NCBI GenBank assembly: GCA_003246895.1
Contig: QKCL01000079.1
Location: 1-49,568, forward strand
Direction of reading: 5' to 3'
Length of the DNA: 49,568 nt
DNA from: Spirochaetota bacterium
GTDB lineage: Bacteria; Spirochaetota; UBA4802; UBA5550
Shown here: positions 16,365-28,405 of the stretch, piece by piece
How the letters are laid out: the number at the start of each line of letters is the position of its first letter
Position numbering within the stretch: position 1 is the stretch's first letter
Made by a program: the position numbers and the translations under genes
The notes under the pieces: model-generated
Databases searched by the model: none
Seen by the model: the letters and a program-made list of their open reading frames with translations, nothing else
What the model was told of the DNA's origin: nothing

Positions 16365-16910
16365 ATGTCTAAAAAATGGTATATAATACATACATATTCC
16401 GGCCATGAGAATAAGGTAAAGCTTGCTCTTGAAAAGAAGGTTGAATCTCTTGGTCTCACTGAAGAAATCAGCGAGGTAAGGATTCCTACCATAGAAGTTC
16501 AGGAGGTTAAGGACGGGAAGAAGAAAGTCCGTTCCAAAAAGGTTTTTCCCGGATATGTTCTCGTTCGCATGGTGCTGAATGATGCAACCTGGACTATTGT
16601 AAAAGGTATTCCCAGTGTTACCAATTTTGTCGGAGCATTCGGTTCCAGTAAGCCTAAGCCGCTTTCGGATTCGGAAGTTGCGTCTCTCTTTGATTCGCTT
16701 GGCGGAGAACAGAAAACTGGTGAAAAGCCTGCCTTCGGGGTTGAGTATTCAGTAGGAGAGCATGTCAAGGTTATAGAAGGGCCTTTTAGTAATTTTTCAG
16801 GAATTGTCGAAGAGGTCTATCCAGAAAAGGGAAGACTTAAGGTTAAGGTTGAAATCTTCGGTAGAGCCACGCCGGTTGACCTTGATTTTCTTCAGGTTGG
16901 TAAGTTATAA
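16365..16910 (+). CDS. nusG: Transcription termination/antitermination factor NusG
   Basis: A 181-residue RNA polymerase-binding factor. The NGN domain (about 1-115) begins 'KKWYIIHTYSGHENKVK' and contains 'KVFPGYVLVRMV', which lies over the polymerase cleft. The KOW domain (about 127-175) begins 'GEHVKVIEGPFSNFSG' and links polymerase to Rho or to ribosomal protein S10. Length and domain order are standard, with no insertion. It is translated right behind secE and 47 bases before rplK. Confidence 0.96.
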   Translation: MSKKWYIIHTYSGHENKVKLALEKKVESLGLTEEISEVRIPTIEVQEVKDGKKKVRSKKVFPGYVLVRMVLNDATWTIVKGIPSVTNFVGAFGSSKPKPLSDSEVASLFDSLGGEQKTGEKPAFGVEYSVGEHVKVIEGPFSNFSGIVEEVYPEKGRLKVKVEIFGRATPVDLDFLQVGKL

Positions 16911-16957
16911 TTTTAAATATTAGTTCAGAAATTCTGATTAAATTGTAGGGTATAGAG

Positions 16958-17389
16958 ATGGCAGAAAAGAAAATTATAAAAGAAATTAAATTGCAGATAG
17001 TTGGAGGGCAGGCTAATCCGGCACCTCCGGTAGGACCTGCGCTTGGACAGGCTGGTCTTAATATTATGGAATTTTGTAAGGCTTTCAATGACCGGACAAA
17101 AGAACAGCAGGGGACTATTACTCCGGTTGTTATCACTGTCTATGAAGACAGAACTTATTCATTTGTTACAAAGACTCCTCCTGCTTCAACATTGATTAAA
17201 AAGGCCATAAGTCTTGGCAAGGGGTCGACAGAGCCTAATAAGATTAAAGTTGGCAAAATAACAATGAAACAGTGTGAAGAGATTGCGGAAATGAAAATGT
17301 CTGATCTTAACGCCAATGATGTGCGGGCCGGTGCGAATATTATTGCCGGAACAGCAAGATCCATGGGCGTTGATGTTGTTAATGACTAG
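16958..17389 (+). CDS. rplK: 50S ribosomal protein L11
   Basis: A 143-residue protein of the GTPase-associated centre, binding 23S rRNA helices 43-44 at the stalk base. The proline-rich N-terminal motif '[18 protein letters not shown]' is intact; in E. coli this region is the thiostrepton contact and is needed for RelA activation. The C-terminal rRNA-binding domain is complete. rplA follows after 32 bases. Confidence 0.97.
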   Translation: MAEKKIIKEIKLQIVGGQANPAPPVGPALGQAGLNIMEFCKAFNDRTKEQQGTITPVVITVYEDRTYSFVTKTPPASTLIKKAISLGKGSTEPNKIKVGKITMKQCEEIAEMKMSDLNANDVRAGANIIAGTARSMGVDVVND

Positions 17390-17421
17390 TCTTCGGTGTA
17401 AGTGATAAAGAGGTAAATGGA

Positions 17422-18105
17422 ATGAAAAGAGGAAAAAATATAGCAGGCGCCAGGGAAAAAGTTGATAAAACTAACCTGTACGGTCTTGAAGAAGCTATTA
17501 CGCTAATGAAAGAAGTAAAATTCGGAAAATTTGACGAGTCAGTTGATCTCTCAATTAAAGTGGTTCATAAAAGCATGCAGAATATCCGTGGATCCGCGGT
17601 TCTTCCTGCCGGTACCGGAAAACAGAAAAAAGTACTCGTACTTTGTAAAGGCGACAAGCAGAAAGAGGCAACTGAAGCCGGTGCAGATTATGTAGGCGCC
17701 GATGATATGATAGACAAGATCAAAGAGGGCTGGATTGATTTTCAGGCTGTTGTTGCTACTCCTGATATGATGAAGGAAGTGGGAAAACTTGGTCCTATTC
17801 TTGGTAAAAAGGGACTTATGCCGAAGCCAAAGGCTGGTACTGTAACCGAAAATGTATCGGATATAGTAAAAGAACTTAAAGGCGGACGTGTTGAGTATAA
17901 AGCTGATAAAACAGGTGTTATCCATATGATGGTTGGTAAATCATCATTTGAAAATGCTTCATTGGCTGATAATATTAAGGCATTTTTTAATCAGGTATTA
18001 AAAGATAAACCTTCTGATGCAAAGGGAAATTATATTAAATCATTGCATGTCAGTACATCAATGGGCCCTGGAATCAAGATTAATCATAAGGGGATAGACA
18101 GATAA
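17422..18105 (+). CDS. rplA: 50S ribosomal protein L1
   Basis: A 227-residue mobile-stalk protein that guides deacylated tRNA out of the E site. Typical segments are 'GKFDESVDLSIKV', 'LGPILGKKGLMPKPKAGTV' and 'KGGRVEYKADKTGVIHMMVGK'. In many bacteria L1 also represses the L11 operon by binding its leader; no clear mimic of the rRNA site was found here by eye. GAGG lies in front of the ATG. The stop TAA shares its last base with the rplJ start. Confidence 0.97.
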   Translation: MKRGKNIAGAREKVDKTNLYGLEEAITLMKEVKFGKFDESVDLSIKVVHKSMQNIRGSAVLPAGTGKQKKVLVLCKGDKQKEATEAGADYVGADDMIDKIKEGWIDFQAVVATPDMMKEVGKLGPILGKKGLMPKPKAGTVTENVSDIVKELKGGRVEYKADKTGVIHMMVGKSSFENASLADNIKAFFNQVLKDKPSDAKGNYIKSLHVSTSMGPGIKINHKGIDR

Positions 18106-18623
18106 TGGCTAAGGATTATAAAGTAGAAGAAGTTGATTCTCTTGTTGAGAAACTAAAAGAAAACGCTAACTTTATTCTTACTGATTATTCAGGAGTAAAG
18201 GTTAATGAACTGGCTGGTCTCAGAAGCAAACTTCGTGAGAAAAACTCTCAGTACAAGGTTGTAAAAAATAACCTTTTTAAGAGAGCTCTTGAACTTGCAG
18301 GTTATCAGAATATTGACGAATATCTAAAGGGACCAATCGGAGTTGCTTTTGCCGGTGAACAGATTGGTGAAACAGCTAAGGTTCTTAAGGAATTTTCTGA
18401 ATCAAAGGAGAAATTCTCCTATTCAATAGGAGTTCTTGATTCAGTTGTTTACAATGAGGCACAGATTAAGAAAATAGCCAGTCTTCCATCTAAGGAAGTG
18501 CTATTGGCTCAGACTATGTCTCTGATAAATGGCCCCACTTCAGGCATTGCCATTGGAATGAATCAGATTATGGCATCGCTTGCAAGAGGTATAAAGGCTG
18601 TAGCAGAAGCAAATAATAATTAA
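18105..18623 (+). CDS. rplJ: 50S ribosomal protein L10
   Basis: A 172-residue stalk-base protein that holds the L7/L12 dimers through its C-terminal helix. The N-terminal domain has 'ANFILTDYSGVKVNELAGLR' split by usual positions and 'NSQYKVVKNNLFKRAL'. The start overlaps the rplA stop by one base, so translation is probably coupled. This leaves no room for the usual rplJ leader site, where L10 represses its own mRNA; any such control would act elsewhere. Confidence 0.96.
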   Translation: MAKDYKVEEVDSLVEKLKENANFILTDYSGVKVNELAGLRSKLREKNSQYKVVKNNLFKRALELAGYQNIDEYLKGPIGVAFAGEQIGETAKVLKEFSESKEKFSYSIGVLDSVVYNEAQIKKIASLPSKEVLLAQTMSLINGPTSGIAIGMNQIMASLARGIKAVAEANNN

Positions 18624-18766
18624 TTATTTGAATATAAAAGTGGTTTAGGTTAAATTCAGGTTATATTCAGTTGTAACCATTTGAATCAATGCCTGACTCT
18701 TTATAGGTTTTTGCGCCATTGAGCGTATTAACTTGAAGTTATTCACTAAGTATAAAGGAGTAAATG

Positions 18767-19150
18767 ATGGCAAAACTAAGTGTTGAAGAATTGCTGGATG
18801 CTATTGGAAGTCTTACACTAATCGAGGCTTCTGAGCTTGTATCTGCAATGGAAGAAAAATTCGGTATCTCAGCAGCAGCTCCTGTAGCTGTAGCAGCCCC
18901 CGCAGCCGGTGGTGATGCAGCTGGTGCTGGAGACGCTAAGAGCGAATTTGATGTAATCCTGACAGGATTTGGTGACGCAAAAGTTGCAGTAATCAAGGAA
19001 GTCAGAGCAATCACAGGTCTTGGTCTGAAAGAAGCGAAAGAGCTTGTTGAGGGCGGCGGAAAAGCTGTGAAAGAAAAAGTTTCTAAAGAAGAAGCTGAAG
19101 AAATTAAGAAACAGCTCGAAGCAGCTGGTGCTACTGTTGAAGTAAAGTAA
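18767..19150 (+). CDS. rplL: 50S ribosomal protein L7/L12
   Basis: A 127-residue multicopy stalk protein that recruits and activates translational GTPases. The N-terminal dimer domain, an Ala/Gly/Pro-rich hinge (about 40-55) and the C-terminal domain with '[14 protein letters not shown]' are all present. ATG 18767 is preferred to ATG 18764 because AGGAG is then six rather than three bases away. The 140-base gap before it is long for this pair and contains GGTTA/TAACC arms (18659-18678) flanked by TTCA/TGAA. Confidence 0.97.
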   Translation: MAKLSVEELLDAIGSLTLIEASELVSAMEEKFGISAAAPVAVAAPAAGGDAAGAGDAKSEFDVILTGFGDAKVAVIKEVRAITGLGLKEAKELVEGGGKAVKEKVSKEEAEEIKKQLEAAGATVEVK

Positions 19151-19209
19151 ACCATACCAGATTTGGTTGATTTGAATAACATAGTATTTCTTATAATTTG
19201 CATTAATAG

Positions 19210-19245
19210 CCAATAGGTTTGATCTGTTCAGGTCAAGCCTATTGG
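19210..19245 (+). terminator. Hairpin between rplL and rpoB
   Basis: CCAATAGGTTTGA pairs with TCAAGCCTATTGG: 13 bp including one G-T pair, with a ten-base loop. No T run follows. Position and form suggest a partial terminator or RNase III processing site that lowers rpoBC expression relative to the stalk protein, as known for the rplL-rpoB gap in E. coli. Confidence 0.6.
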
Positions 19246-19363
19246 TATTAGTAAAAGAGTTTTAAATTTTAGCCAGAATTTAACAAAGCTTAGTTGTATA
19301 AATTGTATAATTCAGAAACATACATATCCTTAAATAATAATAAAGGTTAAGGTTCATATATCA

Positions 19364-22300
19364 ATGCACGAGTCAAAGAAAGTCGTCAATTTCGGAAAGA
19401 TTAATTCTAAAATTGACCTTCCGAATCTAATAGAAATTCAATTAACATCCTATGAGTGGTTTTTGCAGTCAAAAGTGGCAAAGAAAAAGCCGCAGGGACT
19501 TCAGGCTGTTTTTGAGGAGATATTCCCAATAGAAAGCCCTCATGATGATGTTGTCCTTGAGTTTGTCAATTATGAGATTGGCGAGCCAAAATATTCAGAA
19601 TATGAATGCAAGGAAAGAGATGTTACCTTTGCCGCGCCTCTGAAATCTACCATCAGATTGATCCGTAAGGAGAGTATGGAGGTCAGGGAACAGTCTGTTT
19701 ATATGGGGGATATCCCGCTCATGACAGAGAGGGGTACTTTTATTATAAATGGCGCTGAAAGGGTAGTTGTAAACCAGCTGCACAGATCTCCGGGAATATT
19801 CTTCTTCTATCAGGAAGATGAGCGTGTTTATAACTCAAGGGTTATACCTGACAGGGGATCATGGCTCGAATTTGAAATGGATAACAAGGGATTTATAGTA
19901 GGTCGTATTGACAGGAAGAAAAAATTTCCTGTTTCTCTGCTGATAAAGGCTCTCGGTTATGAAACTAATGAGGAGATCATAAAGACATTTTATGATATAT
20001 CCAAAGTGGCTCTGGCGGGAGAAGAGGATTATGAATCCCTTAACGGAAGAAGGGTTGCGTCTGACATTTACAGCAAAGAAACCGGTGAAGTCATAATTGA
20101 GGCATCGGAACGTATAAATATAGACATTATAGACAGATTGAAAGAAGAATCTGTAGACTCTGTTGAACTTATTGATTTTCCAAATAAAAAGGAAGATGCA
20201 TATTTGAGTACTACCTTTGCGGTTGAACCGGATTTTATAAAGAAAAATCTTAAGGTTGATGAAAATCATGATTTCACAAATTCAGAACTGGCCATGCTTG
20301 CCCTTCATGCAATATTAAGACCCGGAGAGCCGACAAATATTGAAAATGCACAGGCTGAGCTTGACAGGCTGTTTTTTAATGCAAGAAGTTACAGTCTGAG
20401 TTCTGTTGGAAGATACAAAATCAACAGTAAGTTCGGTTTTGTTGATGAAAATGAAACTCTTACAAAAGATGATATAATACATACAGTAAAATATATTCTT
20501 TATCTTATAGCTGAAGCTCCCGGATATGAGCATGAAGTCAAGGTTGAAGGGAAGAAGGTAAAGAAATATGTGTACACAATCGTTGATGATATAGATCACC
20601 TCGGAAATCGAAGGGTCAGATCTGTTGGTGAACTGATAATGAATCAGATCAAGGTTGGCTTCCAGAGAATGGAGAGGGTAATAAAGGAGAGAATGACAAT
20701 TCAGGATCTTGACGTTATTACACCTCAGGCGCTGATAAGTATCAAGCCAATATCGGCGGTAATAAATGAGTTCTTTGGTTCGAGCCAGTTGTCACAGTTC
20801 ATGGATCAGACTAATCCGCTTGCTGAGCTTACTCACAAGAGAAGGCTGAATGCTCTCGGACCGGGAGGTCTTTCAAGAGAGAGAGCGGGATTTGAAGTCC
20901 GTGACGTACACCCTTCGCATTATGGAAGGATGTGTCCTATTGAAACACCTGAAGGTCCGAATATTGGTCTGATTGTTTCATTAAGTACATTCGGCCGTAT
21001 AAATGAATACGGATTTCTTGAAACTCCCTACCGTAAAGTTGATAAAGGAAGGGTAACGGAGCAGATAGAATATCTGACAGCAAATGTTGAGGATAACTAT
21101 AATATAGCACAGGCGAATGCCATCCTTGACGAAAAGGGTAACTTTGTAAGAAATCTTATTCCCTGCCGTAACAGAGGGAATTTCCCATACAAAAAACCAA
21201 AGGAAATTGAGTATATGGACGTTTCTCCGAACCAGGTTTTTTCTGTTTCAACAAGTCTTATACCATTTCTTGAACATGATGACGCGAACCGTGCACTCAT
21301 GGGATCGAACATGCAGCGTCAGGCTGTTCCTCTCCTGGTAGAGGAAGCTCCGCTGGTTGGTACCGGTGTTGAACCATATGCTGCATATGATTCAGGTGTC
21401 CTTCAGATTGCAAAACGCGGAGGAGAGGTCATCTTTGCCGATGGTTCTCTGGTAAGGGTAAAAACATCTTCAGGTGAAGTTGATGAATATAAACTTCAGA
21501 AGTTTAAAAGAACCAATCAGGGTACATGTTTTAACCAGAAGCCCGTTGTAAAAGAGGGGCAGAAGATAAAAAACGGCACAGTAATCGCCGATGGTCCTGC
21601 CACTGATAATGGTAGACTTGCCCTTGGGAAAAACATTCTGGTTGCCTTCATGCCCTGGATGGGATACAACTTCGAGGATGCGATACTTCTGTCGGAAAGA
21701 CTTGTTGAAGAGGATGTTTATACATCTGTTCATATTGAACAATTCGAGATTGAAGCGCGGGAAACAAAGCTTGGAAGTGAAATTATCACAAGAGACATAC
21801 CAAACCTGAATGACAAGGCTTTCCGTGACCTCGATGAGGACGGAGTTGTAAGAGTGGGAGCATATGTTGAGCCTGACGATATCCTTGTGGGTAAGGTTAC
21901 TCCAAAGGGAGAACAGGATCTGACTCCTGAATATAAACTGCTTTATTCAATATTTGGAGAAAAAGCGAGAGAAGTAAGGGATACATCTCTTCGAGTTCCA
22001 AATGGTGTAGAAGGTATAGTTGTTGATGTTAAGAGATTTTCCAGGGAAAACGGCGATGAGCTTTCTCCAGGTGTTGAAGAGCTGGTTAAGGTGTACATCG
22101 CGGACAAAAGGAAGATACAGGTTGGAGATAAAATGGCCGGTAGGCATGGTAATAAAGGGGTAATTTCAAGAATAGCCCCAATTTATGATATGCCCTATAT
22201 GCCTGATGGTACTCCTGTTGATATAGTTCTTAACCCTCTCGGTATTCCTTCGAGGATGAACCTCGGTCAGCTGCTTGAAACTGAGCTTGGCTGGGCTGCT

Positions 22301-22900
22301 CATGAACTGGATGTCCTCATGGAGACACCTATATTTGACGGTGCCGATGAACAGGATATAAAAGATTCACTTGCAAATGCGGGTCTGCCTACAACATCAA
22401 AGTCAACACTTTATGACGGAAGAAGCGGACAGCCTTTTGAACATGAAGTTATGGTCGGTCATGTATACATGCTTAAGCTTGCGCACATGGTTGATGATAA
22501 AATCCATGCCCGGTCAACCGGTCCTTACTCTCTTGTTACACAGCAGCCGCTGGGTGGTAAAGCTCAGTTTGGAGGCCAGAGACTTGGAGAGATGGAGGTT
22601 TGGGCTCTTGAGGCCTATGGAGCTGCATACACTCTGCAGGAGCTTCTGACAGTTAAATCGGATGATATGCTCGGACGGGCAAGAATATATGAAGCAATAG
22701 TCAAGGGAATCAATGCAACCTCTCCCGGTATCCCTGAGTCATTTAATGTACTTATTCAGGAACTCAGGGGGCTTGCTCTTGATGTTACAATCTTTGACGA
22801 AGGCTGCAATGAAATAAGTCTTTCGGAATGGAGTGAGGGATTCTCTAAACAGAAGAGAAAGATACATATCGAAACTCTTGAGAATGAGGAATCTCTGTAA
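19364..22900 (+). CDS. rpoB: DNA-directed RNA polymerase subunit beta
   Basis: A 1178-residue subunit forming one pincer of RNA polymerase and the rifampicin pocket. Conserved blocks: '[17 protein letters not shown]' (around 471-486), '[19 protein letters not shown]', '[14 protein letters not shown]', and C-terminal '[19 protein letters not shown]'. Residue 496 is Asn where E. coli has Ser531; His526 and Asp516 equivalents (H491, D481) are unchanged. Asn at this place is reported to give natural rifampicin resistance in Borrelia and Treponema. The binding site is weak (AAGG). A TATAAT stands at 19306-19311, but its spacing from the nearest -35 is poor. Confidence 0.97.
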   Translation: MHESKKVVNFGKINSKIDLPNLIEIQLTSYEWFLQSKVAKKKPQGLQAVFEEIFPIESPHDDVVLEFVNYEIGEPKYSEYECKERDVTFAAPLKSTIRLIRKESMEVREQSVYMGDIPLMTERGTFIINGAERVVVNQLHRSPGIFFFYQEDERVYNSRVIPDRGSWLEFEMDNKGFIVGRIDRKKKFPVSLLIKALGYETNEEIIKTFYDISKVALAGEEDYESLNGRRVASDIYSKETGEVIIEASERINIDIIDRLKEESVDSVELIDFPNKKEDAYLSTTFAVEPDFIKKNLKVDENHDFTNSELAMLALHAILRPGEPTNIENAQAELDRLFFNARSYSLSSVGRYKINSKFGFVDENETLTKDDIIHTVKYILYLIAEAPGYEHEVKVEGKKVKKYVYTIVDDIDHLGNRRVRSVGELIMNQIKVGFQRMERVIKERMTIQDLDVITPQALISIKPISAVINEFFGSSQLSQFMDQTNPLAELTHKRRLNALGPGGLSRERAGFEVRDVHPSHYGRMCPIETPEGPNIGLIVSLSTFGRINEYGFLETPYRKVDKGRVTEQIEYLTANVEDNYNIAQANAILDEKGNFVRNLIPCRNRGNFPYKKPKEIEYMDVSPNQVFSVSTSLIPFLEHDDANRALMGSNMQRQAVPLLVEEAPLVGTGVEPYAAYDSGVLQIAKRGGEVIFADGSLVRVKTSSGEVDEYKLQKFKRTNQGTCFNQKPVVKEGQKIKNGTVIADGPATDNGRLALGKNILVAFMPWMGYNFEDAILLSERLVEEDVYTSVHIEQFEIEARETKLGSEIITRDIPNLNDKAFRDLDEDGVVRVGAYVEPDDILVGKVTPKGEQDLTPEYKLLYSIFGEKAREVRDTSLRVPNGVEGIVVDVKRFSRENGDELSPGVEELVKVYIADKRKIQVGDKMAGRHGNKGVISRIAPIYDMPYMPDGTPVDIVLNPLGIPSRMNLGQLLETELGWAAHELDVLMETPIFDGADEQDIKDSLANAGLPTTSKSTLYDGRSGQPFEHEVMVGHVYMLKLAHMVDDKIHARSTGPYSLVTQQPLGGKAQFGGQRLGEMEVWALEAYGAAYTLQELLTVKSDDMLGRARIYEAIVKGINATSPGIPESFNVLIQELRGLALDVTIFDEGCNEISLSEWSEGFSKQKRKIHIETLENEESL

Positions 22901-22960
22901 AATTATTTGCCGGCAACAACCGGATTATTGATGTAAAAATTTTAATGCTAAGGAACAATC

Positions 22961-25900
22961 ATGAGGGACTTTAACGATTTCAGTTCTATTCAGATTAGAC
23001 TCGCATCACCTGACAAGATGAGAGAGTGGTCATACGGTGAAGTAAAGAAACCGGAAACTATAAATTACAGGACTCTGAAGCCTGAGAGAGACGGACTTTT
23101 CTGTGAGAGAATTTTCGGAACAACCAAGGAATGGGAATGTTACTGTGGAAAATTTAAGTCCATACGATATAAGGGCGTAATTTGTGACAGATGCGGTGTT
23201 GAGGTTACACATTATAAGGTAAGAAGGGAAAGGGGGGGCCACATTGAACTGGCTGCACCCGTCGCTCATATCTGGTATTACAGGTCTGTACCTTCAAGAA
23301 TGGGGCTTCTGCTTGATTTAACAGTCAACGCGCTAAAATCTGTCCTTTACTATGAAAGATATATTGTAATCGACCCGGGCGAAGCGGAAGCTGATGATGT
23401 GAAGGTCGGAGATATCCTTGATGAAGAAGGATACTATGAGCTTTATGAAAAACACGGTGATGCATTCGTCGCAGGAATGGGAGCAGAAGCTATCCGTGAA
23501 ATGCTTGCAAACATTGACCTTGATGAAGCTTCAAGGGCTCTCAGGCAGGAGATTGACGCAAAATCCGCCAAAGAAGTGAAAATTGACAAGAAACTGATCA
23601 AGAGACTTGAAATAATAGAATCATTCAAGGAATCAGGGAACAAACCGGAATGGATGATTCTGGATGTTGTACCGGTAATTCCGCCGGAACTGAGACCTAT
23701 GGTTCAGCTTGACGGAGGAAGATTCGCAACATCAGACCTTAACGATCTTTACAGACGTGTTATTAACAGAAATAACCGTCTCAAGAGACTCCTGATGCTC
23801 CGTGCACCTGAAATAATCGTTAGAAATGAAAAGAGAATGCTTCAGGAAGCTGTTGACGCACTTTTTGATAACAGCAGGAGAAAAAGAGCGGTCAAAGGCA
23901 AGGGTAACCGTCCATTGAAATCGCTCAGTGATATGCTTAAAGGTAAACAGGGAAGGTTCAGGCAGAATCTGCTCGGTAAACGTGTTGACTACTCAGGACG
24001 TTCGGTAATCGTTGTGGGACCTGAATTGAAACTGCATCAGTGTGGTCTTCCCAAAAAGATGGCAATAGAACTTTTCAAACCTTTTATAATGAAGAGGCTT
24101 GTTGATAAGGATTTTGTACAGAATATAAAATCCGCCAAGAAAATGGTGGAAAATGAGAAAGAAGAGGTATGGGAAGTGCTAGAGGAGGTAATCTCCGAAC
24201 ATCCTGTACTTCTAAACCGTGCCCCAACCCTTCACAGACTTGGAATTCAGGCTTTTGAACCAACACTTGTTGAAGGTAAGGCGATAAAACTGCATCCGCT
24301 GGTATGTCATGCATATAATGCAGACTTTGACGGTGACCAGATGGCTGTACACGTACCTTTGTCACCTAAGGCTCAGCTCGAGTGCTGGACACTGATGCTT
24401 GCGACAAATAACCTTCTGTCTCCTGCAAACGGTCATCCGGTTACTACTCCGTCCCAGGATATTGTACTTGGGATTTACTATCTCACAGACATGATAAGCG
24501 GTGGTGTTGGAGAAGGTAAGTATTTTGATGATATTGCAGAAGTAACAAAGGCCATTGACCATAATCAGCTTAAGTATAGAAGCAAAATTAATTTCTATTT
24601 CGGTAATGAGCTTGTGGAAACAACGGCAGGAAGGCTTGTTTTTAATGAGTTCCTGCCTGAGGATTATCCATTTGTGAATGAGGTAATCACAGACAAAAAA
24701 CTATCCGGTATTATTGCTGATGTTTTCAAGGACTATGGCTCCAATACAACAGTTGAAATGCTGGATATGATAAAAAATAACGGATACCGTTTCGCCACAC
24801 ATTTTGCTCCTACAATTTCCATGTCGGATATCATTGTTCCTCAGGCAAAACAGGAAATTGTTGCCGATGAAGACAAAAAAGTAGAGAGCATAGAAAATGA
24901 ATACCGAAACGGTTTCATTACTGATGAGGAAAGATATAACAGGGTAATTAACCTCTGGACAGAGGCAAATGAGAAAATTGCTGATGTTATGTTTGAGGAA
25001 CTTGAAAAGGATCTTGATGGACACAATCCGATTTTCATTATGGCTAAATCAGGTGCAAGGGGTAGTAAACAGCAGATAAGACAGCTTGCCGGAATGAGGG
25101 GACTCATGGCGAAACCAAGCGGTGAGATCATTGAGGTTCCAATCCGTGCAAACTTTAAAGAAGGACTTACTGTACTCGAATATTTTATTTCTACAAACGG
25201 TGCACGTAAAGGTCTTGCAGATACTGCCCTTAAAACAGCGGATGCCGGCTATCTCACAAGACGTCTTGTTGATATTGCCCAGGATGTTCTCATAACAGAG
25301 GATGACTGCGGAACCACGGTAGGTATAGATATTTATCCTATAAAGGAAGGGGATTCAATGATTGAGTCCCTTGGCGCAAGGGTTCTTGGAAGAACTCTTC
25401 TGTATGATCTTATAAACCCTGTAAACGGTGAAGTTCTGGCCAGGGCAGACGAGATTATAGATGAGATTATTGCAAATAAAATAGATGAGATCGAAATTGA
25501 TTCAATTGAAATAAGATCCGTACTAACATGTGAATCTAAATACGGGGTTTGTGCAAAATGTTACGGAAGGAACCTTGCCACTTCAAGGCCGGTAGAAAAA
25601 GGTGAAGCTGTTGGTATTATTGCAGCTCAGTCAATTGGTCAGCCTGGAACACAGCTTACAATGCGTACATTCCATATCGGTGGTATTGCATCTACTTCTG
25701 TTGAAGAGAGTGAAATCAAACTGAATTATCCTGTTTTTCTGAAAGAAATAACATCCAAAATGATTAAAACAGAGGATGAGAAGATAATTACCGTAAGAAG
25801 GGGTTATCTCGTAATTCAGAGAATTATTTCCGAGATGGAAATAGATGCTAAGTCTGAATTTGTTTCTGTTGAAGGTGAAAAGGTCTATGCCGGTAAAGTT

Positions 25901-27247
25901 TTCGCAACCTCATCGAAAGGTGATGAATACAGGGCACCCAATACAGGTCTTCTTAAACTTGATAAAAAGCGTGCTTATATACTCGGTGATCCTCATTCAA
26001 TTCCGATAAATGTAGGTACTGAGATTGTAATTAATCTTGATTTCAATAAAGACACGATGTCATTTGAGCCTGCAAAGATTCCATACTCGGCAAATGAAGT
26101 TCTTGCTCAATTTGACCCATGGTTTGAGCCGATTCTTACAGAGATATCAGGTAGGGTTGAATTCGTTGATGTTGAGCTAAACAAGAGTTTGATCGAAGAA
26201 GTTGATCCTGTTTCAAATGTAATGAAGAGGGTTATAGTAGAGTATAAAACTGAAAAACTACAGCCTAGTGTAAATGTTTATGGTGATTCCAGTGAACCGA
26301 CAACATATCTTCTTCCAAAAGGTGCAAACCTTATGGTTAAGGACGGTGAAGTTGTTAATGCCGGTGTTGTACTTGCTAAAATACCGAGGGGAGCTGAAAA
26401 AACCAAGGATATTACAGGCGGTCTTCCCCGGGTTGCGGAACTCTTTGAGGCAAGAACCCCTAAAGATGCATCAACCCTGTCTGCCATTGACGGTATTGTT
26501 ACAATCGGTGACACGGTTAAGAATAAACGTAAGATAATTATTACTGCTGAGGATGGAACACAGAAGGAATACTCTATTCCTGTGTCAAAATTCCTCAGGG
26601 TGCAGGACAAGGACTGGCTTGCCAAGGGTGAAAAAATTGATGACGGCCCGGTAGATCCGCATGAAATTCTCAAAATCAAGGGACCAAGGGAACTCCAGAA
26701 ATTCCTTGTTAATGAGATTCAGGAGGTGTACAGGCTTCAGGGTGTTGCAATTAATGATAAGCATATTGAAGCAATTGTTCGCCAGATGCTTAGAAAGGTC
26801 AAGGTTACAGACCAGGGTGATTCAAATTTTGTAATAGAGCAGGTTGTTGATAAATTTGATTTTATTGAGGAGAATGAAAGGGTACTTTCAGAAGGTGGTA
26901 AACCTGCCACTGCTCAGCCTGTGCTCATGGGTATAACAAAAGCTGCTCTTAACACAGAGTCATTCCTGTCAGCTGCATCTTTCCAGGAAACAACAAGAGT
27001 TCTGACAGATGCTGCAATTAAGGGAAAACAGGATCACCTGAGAGGACTTAAAGAGAATGTTATTATCGGACACCTGATTCCGGCAGGAACCGGTGCAAGG
27101 ATATACAGAAATATAGATGTTTACCAGGAAGTTCCTGGAGACATGGACAGAGTTGCGTCTGAGGCTGTTGAAGCCGAAGAGGTTCAGGCAGAGGTTAAAC
27201 CTGAAACTGCCGAAATACAAAGTGCTGAAAATGGGGCTGAAAGCTGA
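22961..27247 (+). CDS. rpoC: DNA-directed RNA polymerase subunit beta'
   Basis: A 1428-residue catalytic subunit. The active-site Mg2+ loop NADFDGD is at residues 453-459 (D455, D457, D459). The N-terminal zinc ribbon is 'CYCGKF' and 'CDRCGVEV'; the second zinc site includes '[13 protein letters not shown]'. The bridge-helix and trigger-loop regions ('[18 protein letters not shown]') are intact. The C terminus ends in an acidic Glu/Ala-rich tail of about 30 residues. It follows rpoB by 60 bases, with AAGGA before the ATG. Confidence 0.97.
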   Translation: MRDFNDFSSIQIRLASPDKMREWSYGEVKKPETINYRTLKPERDGLFCERIFGTTKEWECYCGKFKSIRYKGVICDRCGVEVTHYKVRRERGGHIELAAPVAHIWYYRSVPSRMGLLLDLTVNALKSVLYYERYIVIDPGEAEADDVKVGDILDEEGYYELYEKHGDAFVAGMGAEAIREMLANIDLDEASRALRQEIDAKSAKEVKIDKKLIKRLEIIESFKESGNKPEWMILDVVPVIPPELRPMVQLDGGRFATSDLNDLYRRVINRNNRLKRLLMLRAPEIIVRNEKRMLQEAVDALFDNSRRKRAVKGKGNRPLKSLSDMLKGKQGRFRQNLLGKRVDYSGRSVIVVGPELKLHQCGLPKKMAIELFKPFIMKRLVDKDFVQNIKSAKKMVENEKEEVWEVLEEVISEHPVLLNRAPTLHRLGIQAFEPTLVEGKAIKLHPLVCHAYNADFDGDQMAVHVPLSPKAQLECWTLMLATNNLLSPANGHPVTTPSQDIVLGIYYLTDMISGGVGEGKYFDDIAEVTKAIDHNQLKYRSKINFYFGNELVETTAGRLVFNEFLPEDYPFVNEVITDKKLSGIIADVFKDYGSNTTVEMLDMIKNNGYRFATHFAPTISMSDIIVPQAKQEIVADEDKKVESIENEYRNGFITDEERYNRVINLWTEANEKIADVMFEELEKDLDGHNPIFIMAKSGARGSKQQIRQLAGMRGLMAKPSGEIIEVPIRANFKEGLTVLEYFISTNGARKGLADTALKTADAGYLTRRLVDIAQDVLITEDDCGTTVGIDIYPIKEGDSMIESLGARVLGRTLLYDLINPVNGEVLARADEIIDEIIANKIDEIEIDSIEIRSVLTCESKYGVCAKCYGRNLATSRPVEKGEAVGIIAAQSIGQPGTQLTMRTFHIGGIASTSVEESEIKLNYPVFLKEITSKMIKTEDEKIITVRRGYLVIQRIISEMEIDAKSEFVSVEGEKVYAGKVFATSSKGDEYRAPNTGLLKLDKKRAYILGDPHSIPINVGTEIVINLDFNKDTMSFEPAKIPYSANEVLAQFDPWFEPILTEISGRVEFVDVELNKSLIEEVDPVSNVMKRVIVEYKTEKLQPSVNVYGDSSEPTTYLLPKGANLMVKDGEVVNAGVVLAKIPRGAEKTKDITGGLPRVAELFEARTPKDASTLSAIDGIVTIGDTVKNKRKIIITAEDGTQKEYSIPVSKFLRVQDKDWLAKGEKIDDGPVDPHEILKIKGPRELQKFLVNEIQEVYRLQGVAINDKHIEAIVRQMLRKVKVTDQGDSNFVIEQVVDKFDFIEENERVLSEGGKPATAQPVLMGITKAALNTESFLSAASFQETTRVLTDAAIKGKQDHLRGLKENVIIGHLIPAGTGARIYRNIDVYQEVPGDMDRVASEAVEAEEVQAEVKPETAEIQSAENGAES

Positions 27248-27355
27248 TAGTCCCATTAATTTCTTGACAAAAAAAGCTTAAAAATAAGCATTACATATTA
27301 AGTCTTTTTTTGTTTAGTTATGAAAATTATTATGTAATAATCTTTAGGAGTTAAA

Positions 27356-27730
27356 ATGCCAACAATTAATCAGTTAATAAGGAATGGCAGGGAGAATAAA
27401 ACCAAAAAATCAAAATCTCCTGCATTGAAACAGTGCCCTCAAAAAAGAGGAGTTTGTACAAGGGTAATGACATTTACTCCAAAAAAACCAAACTCTGCGC
27501 TTAGAAAAGTTGCAAGGGTCAGATTGACTAACGGTATTGAAGTTACAGCTTATATTCCAGGAGTTGGTCACAACCTACAGGAACACTCTGCAGTTTTGAT
27601 AAGAGGCGGTAGGGTAAAGGACCTTCCGGGTGTAAGGTACCACATAATCAGGGGTGCTCTGGATTCTCTTGGTGTTGATGCCAGAAGAAAAGGTAGATCC
27701 AAGTACGGAGCCAAGAGACCTAAGGCTTAA
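27356..27730 (+). CDS. rpsL: 30S ribosomal protein S12
   Basis: A 124-residue decoding-centre protein. The loops '[20 protein letters not shown]' and '[14 protein letters not shown]' carry the lysines equivalent to E. coli K42, K43 and K88, so the protein looks streptomycin-sensitive. TAGGAG stands six bases upstream of the ATG. A TTGACA at 27264-27269 lies in the 108-base gap after rpoC, but I could not find a convincing -10. Confidence 0.97.
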   Translation: MPTINQLIRNGRENKTKKSKSPALKQCPQKRGVCTRVMTFTPKKPNSALRKVARVRLTNGIEVTAYIPGVGHNLQEHSAVLIRGGRVKDLPGVRYHIIRGALDSLGVDARRKGRSKYGAKRPKA

Positions 27731-27736
27731 TTTTAG

Positions 27737-28234
<498 letters not shown>

Positions 28235-28257
28235 TATAATTATCAGATATTTAAAGA

Positions 28258-28285
28258 CAAATACCAGGCCTACACCTGGTATTTG
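28258..28285 (+). terminator. Hairpin between rpsG and fusA
   Basis: CAAATACCAGG and CCTGGTATTTG form a perfect 11-bp stem with a six-base loop, followed by CTATTTATG rather than a clean T run. It is likely an attenuator or processing site, because the gene order and strand continue into fusA. Confidence 0.6.
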
Positions 28286-28405
28286 CTATTTATGAGGAAA
28301 TCTGTTTTCCTTTGATGGGAATATTTTACTCTCAGAGTTTGTAAATTTATGCAGTAAGATCTGCTTTGTTTTAGAAATGTGATCATATTTAGGTAAGGGT
28401 TTTTT

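Noticed and set aside
19280-19311. TTAACA and TATAAT upstream of rpoB as an rpoBC promoter
   Set aside because: Both hexamers are good but the spacer is 20 bases, too long for a normal sigma70 promoter; left as unproven.
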